Shown: positions 1 to 6,304 of the stretch, piece after piece
How the letters are laid out: every line of letters begins with the position of its first letter
How positions within the stretch are numbered: the first letter of the stretch is position 1
Source: Paracoccaceae bacterium
GTDB taxonomy: Bacteria > Pseudomonadota > Alphaproteobacteria > Rhodobacterales > Rhodobacteraceae
Assembly: GCA_023260935.1 (NCBI GenBank)
Contig: JALQTL010000219.1
Coordinates: 1-6,432 of the forward strand
Length of the DNA stretch: 6,432 nt
Reading direction: 5' to 3'
Notes under the pieces: generated by a model
Database searches by the model: none
What the model was told of the DNA's origin: nothing
Seen by the model: only the letters and a program-made list of their open reading frames with translations
Translations under genes and position numbers: made by a program

Positions 1-38
1 GAAATGATCTTGCGGGCCTTTTTCAGCGTAAGGGTCAT
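1..38 (-). CDS. Probable GlcG/HbpS-type heme-binding protein, N-terminus only
   Basis: Only the first 12 codons are inside the window, read from the ATG at 38-36 and giving MTLTLKKARKII. That opening (MTLTL..A..II) is typical of the small GlcG/HbpS (DUF336) family, cytosolic or exported proteins of about 140 residues reported to bind heme or its breakdown products; E. coli has the member glcG next to glcB. The start codon overlaps the glcB stop as ATGA, so translation is probably coupled to glcB, and an AAGAAGG-like purine run lies upstream inside the glcB end. Context supports the family call, since the gene follows malate synthase G directly. Twelve residues are weak evidence on their own. 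The gene continues beyond the left edge. Confidence 0.55.
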   Translation of the reverse strand, partial: MTLTLKKARKII

Positions 39-2176
39 CTTGCACCTGCCTTCTTTTCCAGACGCCGCGCATGCAGCACGGGTTCGGTATAGCCCGAAGG
101 CTGTTCGCGCCCCTTGAAGACCAGATCGCAGGCCGCGCGGAAGGCGGTGCCGTCAAAGCGTGGGGCCATCGGCTGATAGGCGGCATCGCCCGCATTCTGC
201 CGGTCTACCACCGCCGCCATCTTGCGCATGGCCGCCATCACCTGATCTTCGCTGACCACGCCATGATGCAGCCAGTTGGCAAGCGCCTGGCTGGAGATGC
301 GGCAGGTGGCGCGGTCTTCCATCAGGCCGACGTCGTGGATATCGGGCACCTTGGAACAGCCCACGCCCTGATCGACCCAGCGCACGACATAGCCAAGAAT
401 GCCTTGGGCGTTGTTCTCCACCTCTTGCCGGATGTCTTCTTCCGACCAGTTCTGCCCCTGCGCCACCGGAATGGTCAGCAGCGCATCCAGCGTGCCGCGC
501 GGCCCGCCTTTCGCGATCTCATCCTGACGGGCCAGCACATCGACCTTGTGGTAATGGGTGGCATGCAGCACGGCGGCGGTGGGCGAGGGCACCCAGGCGC
601 AGTTGGCGCCCGCCTGCGGGTGGCCGATCTTCTGCTTCAGCATTTCGCCCATCAGATCGGGCGCGGCCCACATGCCCTTGCCGATCTGCGCCCGCCCGCG
701 CAGGCCACAGGCAAGGCCGATGTCAACGTTGCGGTCCTCATAGCTCTTGATCCAGGCCGAAGCCTTCATATCGCCCTTGCGAACCATCGGGCCGGCTTCC
801 ATGCTGGTGTGGATCTCGTCCCCTGTGCGGTCCAGAAAACCGGTGTTGATGAAGGCAACGCGGTCTTTCGCGGCCCGGATACATTCTTTCAGGTTGGCGC
901 TGGTGCGGCGTTCCTCATCCATGATGCCCAGCTTCACGGTGAAGCGCGGCAGGCCCAGCACCTCTTCCACGCGGTCGAAGATCTGGCAGGCAAAGGCCAC
1001 TTCTTCGGGGCCATGCATCTTTGGCTTCACCACATAGACCGACCCATGCAGCGAATTGCGCGGGCCTTCGGTCTTGTTCAGGTCATGCATGGCGCACAGC
1101 GTGGTGACGAAGGCATCCAGCAGGCCTTCGCCGACCTCGCGCCCTTCGGCATCCAGAACGGCCGGGTTGGTCATCAGGTGACCCACGTTGCGCACCAGCA
1201 TCAGCGCGCGCCCCTTCAGCGAGATGGCGCGGCCGTCAGGATCGGTAAAGTCGAAATCGGGCGACAGGCGGCGGTCGATCGTGCGGCCGTCCTTTTCCAC
1301 CTTTTCCGACAGGTCGCCCTTCATCAGCCCCAGCCAGTTGCCATAGGCCAGCACCTTGTCTTCGGCATCCACGGCGGCGACACTGTCTTCGCAATCCATG
1401 ATTGCCGACAGCGCGGCCTCCATCCGGATGTCTGCGACGCCGGCCTTGTCCTGCCCGCCGATGCGGTTGCCCCGGTCGATGCGGATCACAAGGTGCAGGC
1501 CGTTGTTCTGCAACAGGATGGCATTGGGCGCCTCGGCCCGGCCACGGAAGCCGGCGAACTGGGCGGGCGATTTCAGGGCGGGCGACAGGGCACCATTCAC
1601 CACGCTATAGGCGGTCACATCGGCATGCGACCCGCTGGCAAGGGGGGCCACATCGTCAAGGAAGGCCTTGGCCCATGCAATCACCCGGGCGCCGCGCGCG
1701 GGATCATACTCCTTGCCGCGCGGCAGGTCGCCCATGGCATCGGTGCCGTAAAGCGCGTCATAAAGGCTGCCCCAGCGGGCATTGGCGGCGTTCAGCGCAT
1801 AGCGGGCGTTCATGACCGGCACCACAAGCTGCGGGCCGGGAGTGGTGGCAATCTCGGGGTCGGTGCCGGTGGTCGTGATCTGGAAATCCGGGCCTTCGGG
1901 GACCAGATAGCCGATTTCGGAAAGAAACGCCTTGTAGGCGGCCATGTCGATGGGCTGGCCCTTGCGGGCCTTGTGCCAGTCATCGATCTGGCGCTGGATG
2001 GTTTCGCGTTTTTCCAGCAGGGCGCGGTTCCTTGGCATCAGTTCGGCGACAGCGGCGGCGAAGCCTTCCCAGAAGGACGCCGATGAGACGCCGCTGCCGG
2101 GCAGGGCGCGTGTTTCGATGAAATCGATCAGCCGTGCATCGATTTTCAACCCGTTATGCGTGATCCGGTTGGTCAT
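35..2176 (-). CDS. glcB: Malate synthase G
   Basis: Condenses glyoxylate with acetyl-CoA to give malate and CoA, the cytosolic step that feeds C2 units into the TCA cycle. The product is 713 residues from the chosen start, close to the 723 of E. coli GlcB. Hallmarks visible: VRNVGHLMTNPAV around R329 (substrate-binding arginine), IMDEERRT with E421 and GFLDRTGDEIH with D449 (the two Mg ligands), GVGCSKVPDIHDVGLMEDRAT with C607 and D621 (catalytic base), and a conserved C683 near the C-terminus. Residue roles are by analogy with E. coli R338, E427, D455 and D631. I chose the ATG at 2176-2174 because AAGGGGA sits 5 nt upstream and the protein then starts with the usual MTNRI. An in-frame ATG at 2263 would add 29 residues with no family resemblance. 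All active-site residues appear intact, and the stop overlaps the next gene. Confidence 0.97.
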   Translation of the reverse strand: MTNRITHNGLKIDARLIDFIETRALPGSGVSSASFWEGFAAAVAELMPRNRALLEKRETIQRQIDDWHKARKGQPIDMAAYKAFLSEIGYLVPEGPDFQITTTGTDPEIATTPGPQLVVPVMNARYALNAANARWGSLYDALYGTDAMGDLPRGKEYDPARGARVIAWAKAFLDDVAPLASGSHADVTAYSVVNGALSPALKSPAQFAGFRGRAEAPNAILLQNNGLHLVIRIDRGNRIGGQDKAGVADIRMEAALSAIMDCEDSVAAVDAEDKVLAYGNWLGLMKGDLSEKVEKDGRTIDRRLSPDFDFTDPDGRAISLKGRALMLVRNVGHLMTNPAVLDAEGREVGEGLLDAFVTTLCAMHDLNKTEGPRNSLHGSVYVVKPKMHGPEEVAFACQIFDRVEEVLGLPRFTVKLGIMDEERRTSANLKECIRAAKDRVAFINTGFLDRTGDEIHTSMEAGPMVRKGDMKASAWIKSYEDRNVDIGLACGLRGRAQIGKGMWAAPDLMGEMLKQKIGHPQAGANCAWVPSPTAAVLHATHYHKVDVLARQDEIAKGGPRGTLDALLTIPVAQGQNWSEEDIRQEVENNAQGILGYVVRWVDQGVGCSKVPDIHDVGLMEDRATCRISSQALANWLHHGVVSEDQVMAAMRKMAAVVDRQNAGDAAYQPMAPRFDGTAFRAACDLVFKGREQPSGYTEPVLHARRLEKKAGAR

Positions 2177-2181
2177 CGGTT

Positions 2182-2188
2182 TCCCCTT
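2182..2188 (-). promoter_or_regulatory. Ribosome binding site of glcB
   Basis: AAGGGGA read on the minus strand, 5 nt before the ATG at 2176. It decides between this start and the longer in-frame start at 2263, which has no comparable site. Confidence 0.7.
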
Positions 2189-2234
2189 TTGCCAGGCGAC
2201 TCTGTCAGGCGGTGTCATGGTATGCGACGGCACA

Positions 2235-2260
2235 CCAATAGGGAAAAAGTTTCCGATAGG
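2235..2260. repeat. Direct repeat CCRATAGG x2 around a GGAAA/TTTCC inverted repeat
   Basis: On the plus strand CCAATAGG (2235-2242) recurs as CCGATAGG (2253-2260), one mismatch, 18 bp apart. Between and overlapping them lies GGAAA-AAG-TTTCC (2242-2254). It sits 59-84 bp upstream of the glcB start codon, where a regulator site would be expected. No known regulator motif was recognised. Confidence 0.4.
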
Positions 2261-2361
2261 CAACCAAGGTGGTCAGGAAATTTTACCAGTTTTCGATGGG
2301 CTGTTTCAGCGTTTTCCTGAAGGCGGGCCGGCAGGCCGGGCCGATGGTGTCCGGATCAGGC

Positions 2362-2520
2362 TCAGCCCTTCTTCGGGCGGATGCCTTCCTTGCGGCAGCG
2401 ATCCGAGCAGTATTTGACCTCGTCCCAAACCCTTGCCCATTTTTTGCGCCAGTCAAAAGGGCGCCCGCAGCTGGCGCAGACCTTGCGGGGCAGATCCCCC
2501 TTTTTCACCATTTTTGCCAT
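2362..2520 (-). CDS. DUF2256 family small four-cysteine protein
   Basis: A 52-residue basic protein with two cysteine pairs: C15-x2-C18 in VCASCGRPFDWRKKWARVW and C38-x3-C42 in KYCSDRCRKEG. The CxxC...CxxxC pattern with the F-x-WRKKW-x-R-x-W core identifies DUF2256, a family of about 50 residues that probably folds around a zinc ion. The biochemical role is unknown. It is often encoded beside cryptochrome/photolyase genes, as here, where its ATG comes 3 nt after the photolyase stop. No Shine-Dalgarno sequence is evident before the ATG, so translation probably depends on ribosomes finishing the photolyase gene. M4 is an alternative start, but the first ATG matches the usual family length. All four cysteines are present, so the gene appears intact. 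Confidence 0.9.
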   Translation of the reverse strand: MAKMVKKGDLPRKVCASCGRPFDWRKKWARVWDEVKYCSDRCRKEGIRPKKG

Positions 2521-2523
2521 GGT

Positions 2524-4035
2524 TCACAGATCAAGGCTTAGCTGGTTGGCAACCGAGGCCACGCGCTTTCGTGGGCTGCGGTCATTGACAAAGCGGGGAT
2601 CGGCCCGGCTGGCGTGACGATCCACGATTGCCGAAATCTCGGCCCGGCTGGCGGTCTTGCGCAGCGAAAAGATCGCGTCGCGCGCGGCACGCTGGGCGGC
2701 CATCACATCGACAACGGGTTCGGGATAGCGCCGCCCCAGAAGGCTGCGCGCCCCTTCCCAACGCCAGGGCGTTTGCAGCAGCGCATCGGGCACCTCGGCC
2801 AGTTCGGGCACCCAGCGGCGGGTAAAGGCACCTGTGGGGTCTTGATCAAGCCCCTGCTTGACGGGGTTATAGATGCGCGGGGTGTTGATGCCGGTCGTGC
2901 CCGACTGCATCTGCACCTGTGGCCAGTGGATGCCGGGTTCGTAATCGGTGAAGCGGCGGGCCAGAACGGCCCCGGTCGCCCGCCAGTCCAGCCAAAGATG
3001 ATAGGAAGCCACGGCCATCACCATGGACCGCATACGGAAATTCAGCCATCCGGTGGCGGCCAGATAGCGCATGCAGGCATCAAGGAAGGGCAGGCCGGTT
3101 TCCCCTGCTTGCCAGGCGGCAAGGCGGGTGGCATCGGGGTCGCGCGGGCGCAGGGCATCGGATGCCCGGTGCAGGGCATGGGTTTCGATATCGGGCTGGC
3201 TTTCCAGCTTTTGCATGAAATGGTCGCGCCATGCCAGCCGGCTTTGGAAACTGGCCAGAGCCCCCGGCCAGCGGCCACCGGGGCGGTCGGCCTGCCGGGC
3301 GGCGGTGGCCTGAACCACCTCGCGCAGGGAAAGCGTGCCCAGGGCAATGTGAGGGGACAGGCGCGAACAGGCGCGTTCTCCGGTCAGCGGTGACGACATC
3401 GCGCTGCGATAGGGTTCCCCGCGGCGGTTCAGGAAACTGTCCAGCAGAGAAAGCCCCGCCTCCCGCCCGCCGGTCTGGCGGTGGGGGCAGCGGTCTTCGG
3501 CCATGCGCAGGGCGCGCGGCGATGGCAGGGTGCCCGGTTCCAGCCCCGGAACCGCCTTCAGCGCGGTGGGGGCGGGCAAGGGCGGGGCGGCCATGAACCC
3601 GTCGCGCCCGCGCGCCCAGCCATCGCGCGACAGCAGGCCGCGCTGCACCCCCGATTGCGGCAGTTCCTGCCAGTCGATCCCGTTGGCCCGGGCCCAGCCG
3701 GCCACGCGGCGATCACGGGCATAGGTCCACAGGTTGCCGGTTTCCTCGTGGCTGATGATCCGGGTGATGGCATGTTGTCGGCACAGCCGGTCCAGCACCG
3801 TGACCGCATCCCCCACGCGCACGATCAGGGGCGCGCCAAGAGCCGCCAGTTCCCCGCGCAGGCCTTCCAGCGCCTCGGCCGTCAGCAGCCATTGCCGGGC
3901 GGATGTATCGGGCAGGGCCCAATACTCCGGTTCGACGATGTACAAGGGAAGCACCGCGCCCATCCCCGCCGCGCGGGCAAGGGCCGGGTGATCGTTCACC
4001 CGAAGATCGCGCTTGAACCAGACAAGAACATTCAT
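2524..4035 (-). CDS. Cryptochrome/photolyase-family FAD protein (DUF2256-linked type)
   Basis: A 503-residue flavoprotein with an N-terminal alpha/beta photolyase domain (about 1-130, opening MNVLVWFKRDLRVNDHPAL) and a C-terminal helical FAD-binding domain (about 200-470). The latter has EPYRSAMSSPLTGERACSRL, SRLAWRDHF, AAWQAGETGLPFLDACMRYL and NTPRIYNPVKQ. Photolyases use blue light and reduced FAD to repair UV lesions in DNA; cryptochromes use the same fold for signalling. W308 and W351 match E. coli photolyase W306 and W359 of the electron-transfer chain. The NNGGWQW segment of class I CPD photolyases is replaced by YEPGIHWPQVQMQSG (365-379), so the flavin-contacting Asn and both Trp are not at their usual positions. 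The substrate is therefore uncertain. The start is the first ATG after an in-frame TAG five codons upstream; no clear ribosome binding site is visible. It lies between the small membrane protein gene and DUF2256, same strand. Confidence 0.92.
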   Translation of the reverse strand: MNVLVWFKRDLRVNDHPALARAAGMGAVLPLYIVEPEYWALPDTSARQWLLTAEALEGLRGELAALGAPLIVRVGDAVTVLDRLCRQHAITRIISHEETGNLWTYARDRRVAGWARANGIDWQELPQSGVQRGLLSRDGWARGRDGFMAAPPLPAPTALKAVPGLEPGTLPSPRALRMAEDRCPHRQTGGREAGLSLLDSFLNRRGEPYRSAMSSPLTGERACSRLSPHIALGTLSLREVVQATAARQADRPGGRWPGALASFQSRLAWRDHFMQKLESQPDIETHALHRASDALRPRDPDATRLAAWQAGETGLPFLDACMRYLAATGWLNFRMRSMVMAVASYHLWLDWRATGAVLARRFTDYEPGIHWPQVQMQSGTTGINTPRIYNPVKQGLDQDPTGAFTRRWVPELAEVPDALLQTPWRWEGARSLLGRRYPEPVVDVMAAQRAARDAIFSLRKTASRAEISAIVDRHASRADPRFVNDRSPRKRVASVANQLSLDL

Positions 4036-4079
4036 GGAACATATGATCTAGCGACCGCTGCGGATTCGTAAAGGGGGGT
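4036..4079 (-). other. Short gap before the photolyase-family gene
   Basis: Only 44 bp separate the small membrane protein stop from the photolyase-family start, so the two could share a transcript. No Shine-Dalgarno sequence is obvious. An out-of-frame ATG at 4042-4040 lies 7 nt before the real start and could compete for initiation. No terminator is visible. Confidence 0.4.
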
Positions 4080-4241
4080 TCAGCCATTCTGCTGTGTGGT
4101 GGGGCTTGTGTCTTCAGGCGCCATCCAGCCGCCAAGGCCCAGCACCAGCGCAAGGGCAAAGATCACGGCGGCGACAATGCCCAGAAGCGGGCCGCGATGG
4201 CGCTTTTTCTGACGGTCGATGTTGGTTTGCGGAGCGGACAT
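4080..4241 (-). CDS. Small single-pass membrane protein, function unknown
   Basis: A 53-residue protein I do not recognise. The N-terminal part, MSAPQTNIDRQKKRHRG, is basic (R10, K12, K13, R14, R16). It is followed by one hydrophobic segment at about 18-39 (PLLGIVAAVIFALALVLGLG) and a short polar tail, EDTSPTTQQNG. The charge distribution predicts the N-terminus in the cytoplasm and the tail outside. Support for a real gene is a strong ribosome binding site, AGGGAG 6 nt before the ATG (4253-4248), and a coherent membrane-protein layout. No cleavage site typical of a secreted protein or lipobox cysteine is present. It diverges from pepN and precedes the photolyase-family gene by 44 bp, so co-transcription is possible but a functional link is not shown. 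Confidence 0.75.
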   Translation of the reverse strand: MSAPQTNIDRQKKRHRGPLLGIVAAVIFALALVLGLGGWMAPEDTSPTTQQNG

Positions 4242-4269
4242 GGTGTTCTCCCTTTGCCTTGGATATGTG

Positions 4270-4290
4270 GCAGGCTGTTGAAGCGCCTGC
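4270..4290. repeat. Inverted repeat GCAGGC-N9-GCCTGC
   Basis: Six-base arms at 4270-4275 and 4285-4290 flank a 9-nt spacer in the divergent intergenic region. The repeat overlaps the predicted -35 element of pepN and lies upstream of the membrane protein gene, so it could be an operator controlling one or both. A chance match in GC-rich DNA is also possible. Confidence 0.35.
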
Positions 4291-4306
4291 GATGGAGGAA
4301 TAACGT
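4278..4306 (+). promoter_or_regulatory. Possible sigma70-type promoter of pepN
   Basis: TTGAAG (4278-4283, four of six matches to TTGACA), a 17-nt spacer, then TAACGT (4301-4306, three of six matches to TATAAT including the conserved TA...T). It is 40 bp upstream of the pepN ATG in the only gap between the divergent genes. Confidence 0.35.
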
Positions 4307-4316
4307 TCCGGTCACC

Positions 4317-4331
4317 GGCGCGTTCCGCGCC
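4317..4331 (+). promoter_or_regulatory. GC hairpin in the pepN leader
   Basis: GGCGCG-TTC-CGCGCC is a perfect 6-bp all-GC stem with a 3-nt loop, ending 3 nt before the AAGGAG ribosome binding site. In the leader mRNA it could influence ribosome access. There is no U tract, so it is not an intrinsic terminator. Confidence 0.45.
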
Positions 4332-4334
4332 CTC

Positions 4335-4340
4335 AAGGAG
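4335..4340 (+). promoter_or_regulatory. Ribosome binding site of pepN
   Basis: AAGGAG, 5 nt before the ATG at 4346. The in-frame GTG at 4343 is only 2 nt away, too close, so the ATG is the start. Confidence 0.8.
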
Positions 4341-4345
4341 ACGTG

Positions 4346-6304
4346 ATGAAGGATCAAACCCGCAGCCCTGTGTTTCTGGCCGACTATCAGCCCTTTACGC
4401 ATCTGGTGCAGGGGGTTGACCTGACCTTTCGCCTTGCCCCCCTTGCCACGCGGGTGCAGGCGCGGCTGACCTTTAGACCCAACCCCGCGCGCCCCGGACG
4501 TCATGACCTGCGGCTGGATGGCGAAGGTCTGGTGCTGAAATCCTGCCGGCTGGACGGCCGGCCGCTGGCGGTGCAGCCCGATGACACGGGGCTGACCCTT
4601 CCGGCCGATCAACTGCCCGATGGCCCCTTCACGCTGGAAACCGAGGTCGAGATCGCGCCCGAGGCCAATACTGCGCTGGAAGGGCTTTACATGTCGAAGG
4701 GCATGTATTGTACCCAATGCGAGGCGGAAGGTTTCCGCAAGATCACCTTCTATCCCGACCGCCCCGATGTTATGGCCCGGTTTCGCGTTCGGGTCGAGGC
4801 GGACCTGCCTGTGCTGTTGTCAAACGGCAACCCGGTGGCGCAGGGGGCGGGCTGGGCAGAATGGGATGATCCGTGGCCAAAACCTGCCTATCTGTTCGCG
4901 CTTGTGGCAGGCGATCTGGTGGCCCATTCGGCGCCGTTCCGTACCGCCTCGGGGCGCGAGGTGGCGCTGAACATCTGGGTGCGCCCGGGGGACGAGGACC
5001 GCTGCGCCTATGCGATGGACAGCCTGATCCGGTCGATGCGCTGGGATGAGCAGGTTTACGGCCGCGAATACGACCTTGACGTGTTCAACATCGTGGCGGT
5101 CGATGATTTCAACATGGGCGCGATGGAGAACAAGGGGCTGAACATCTTCAACTCCAAATTCGTGCTGGCCAGCCCCGCCACCGCCACGGATGACGATTTC
5201 GCCCGGATCGAGGCGATCATCGCGCATGAGTATTTCCACAACTGGACCGGCAACCGCATCACTTGCCGCGACTGGTTCCAGCTGTGCCTGAAGGAAGGGC
5301 TGACCGTGTTCCGCGATCAGCAGTTTTCCGGCGACATGCGCAGCCATGCGGTCAAGCGGATCGAGGATGTGTTGTTGCTGCGCGCGCGCCAGTTCCGCGA
5401 AGATCAGGGGCCGCTGGCGCATCCGGTGCGGCCCGACAGCTTTGTCGAGATCAACAACTTCTATACCGCCACGGTTTATGAAAAGGGGGCCGAGATCATC
5501 GGCATGCTGAAGCGTCTGGTGGGGGCCGAAGGCTATGCCCGGGCGCTGGACCTTTATTTTGAACGCCATGACGGGCAGGCCGCCACGATCGAAGATTGGC
5601 TGACGGTGTTTGAGGATGCCACGGGGCGCGATCTGGGCCAGTTCAAGCGCTGGTATACGGAAGCGGGAACCCCCCGCCTGACCGTGCGGGATGACTGGAA
5701 GGACGGCGTTTATACCCTTCATTTCGAACAGGAAAACCCCGCCACGCCCGACCAGCCGGTAAAGGGGGCCAAGGTGCTGCCGATTGCGGTGGGGCTGCTG
5801 AACCCCAATGGCGACGAGGTGGTGCCGACCACGGTTCTGGAAATGACCGAAACACGGCAGAGCTTTGCCTTTGAAGGGCTGGCCGCGCGGCCGGTGCCTT
5901 CGATCCTGCGCGGGTTTTCGGCGCCGGTGATGCTGGAGCGGACGGTCAGCGCGGAAGAGCGCGCCTTTCTTCTGGCCCATGATACCGACCCGTTCAACAA
6001 ATGGGAGGCGGGGCGGGCACTGGCCAAGGATGTGCTGGCGCGCATGGTCACCGAAGGGGCGGCGCCGGGGCCTGACTGGCTGGACGCGCTGGCACGGGTG
6101 GCGCTGGATGAGGCGCTGGACCCGGCCTTCCGGGCGCTGTGCCTGCGCCTGCCGTCAGAGGATGACATGGCGCAGACCCTGCATGCCAGCGGCCATTTGC
6201 CCGATCCTGCGCGCATCCACGCCGCCCGGCGGCAGATGGCGCAGGCCCTGGCGCAGGGGCTGGCCGGGGCGCTGCCGGGGCTGATTGCGGGGCTGGCAGA
6301 GCCG
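4346..6304 (+). CDS. pepN: Aminopeptidase N (M1 family), 3' part lost at a junction
   Basis: A cytosolic zinc aminopeptidase that removes N-terminal residues from peptides in protein turnover. The N-terminal beta domain opens with FLADYQPFTHLVQGVDLTF. The catalytic domain carries GAMEN (258-262, substrate amino-terminus recognition), HEYFH (H294, E295, H298) with E317 as third zinc ligand, and Y378 in TVYEKGAE as the transition-state tyrosine. All sit three residues before their E. coli PepN counterparts, which shows colinearity. The middle domain follows (VLPIAVGLLNPNGDEV). Recognisable PepN sequence ends near residue 650 (LPGLIAGLAEPG), whereas the family is about 850-870 long. The reading frame stays open to the right edge at 6432, but beyond about 6305 its translation is Arg/Pro/Gly-rich and unlike PepN, because the DNA there codes for LepA in another frame. 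An automatic annotation may therefore run this gene to the edge. The start is set by AAGGAG 5 nt upstream. Confidence 0.95.

Larger units (their letters stand above)
2177..2361 (-). promoter_or_regulatory. Intergenic region and probable promoter of glcB
   Basis: This 185-bp gap separates the DUF2256 stop from glcB and holds no gene I can support. Its central part (about 2235-2320) is clearly more AT-rich than the surrounding coding DNA, as expected of a promoter. On the minus strand a TAAAAT (2285-2280) could be a -10 element, with CTGAAA 18 nt upstream as a poor -35. Closer to glcB are a direct repeat CCTATYGG (2260-2253 and 2242-2235, 18-bp period), a GGAAA-N3-TTTCC inverted repeat (2242-2254) and ACCA-AGG-TGGT (2263-2273), any of which could be operators. 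I saw no hairpin followed by a T run, so no intrinsic terminator after the DUF2256 gene is evident. The GGCC-rich stretch near 2325-2342 can fold but lacks a U tract. Confidence 0.4.

Noticed and set aside
71..2086. A 671-codon open frame on the plus strand opposite glcB
   Set aside because: It is antisense to an unmistakable malate synthase G. Its His/Gly/Ala/Arg-rich translation resembles no family and is the usual by-product of G/C-rich third codon positions.
2177..2263. Extended N-terminus of malate synthase G from the ATG at 2263
   Set aside because: The 29 added residues match nothing in the family and are encoded over the likely promoter repeats, and a good ribosome binding site precedes the ATG at 2176.
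2263..2273. ACCA-AGG-TGGT as a FadR/GntR-type operator
   Set aside because: Typical sites of that family have the half-sites in the opposite order (TGGT...ACCA), and 4-bp arms are common by chance.
2322..2345. Possible intrinsic terminator after the DUF2256 gene
   Set aside because: GGCC/CCGG repeats can form short stems, but no T run follows on the minus strand and the arms are only about 4 bp.
2614..3393. A 259-codon plus-strand open frame opposite the photolyase-family gene
   Set aside because: Low-complexity Gly/His/Ala-rich translation antisense to a clear flavoprotein; no independent start signal of note.
4820..5980. A 386-codon open frame on the minus strand opposite pepN
   Set aside because: Antisense to well-conserved PepN coding sequence including the zinc site. 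Composition is His/Arg/Pro/Gly-rich with no recognisable motif.
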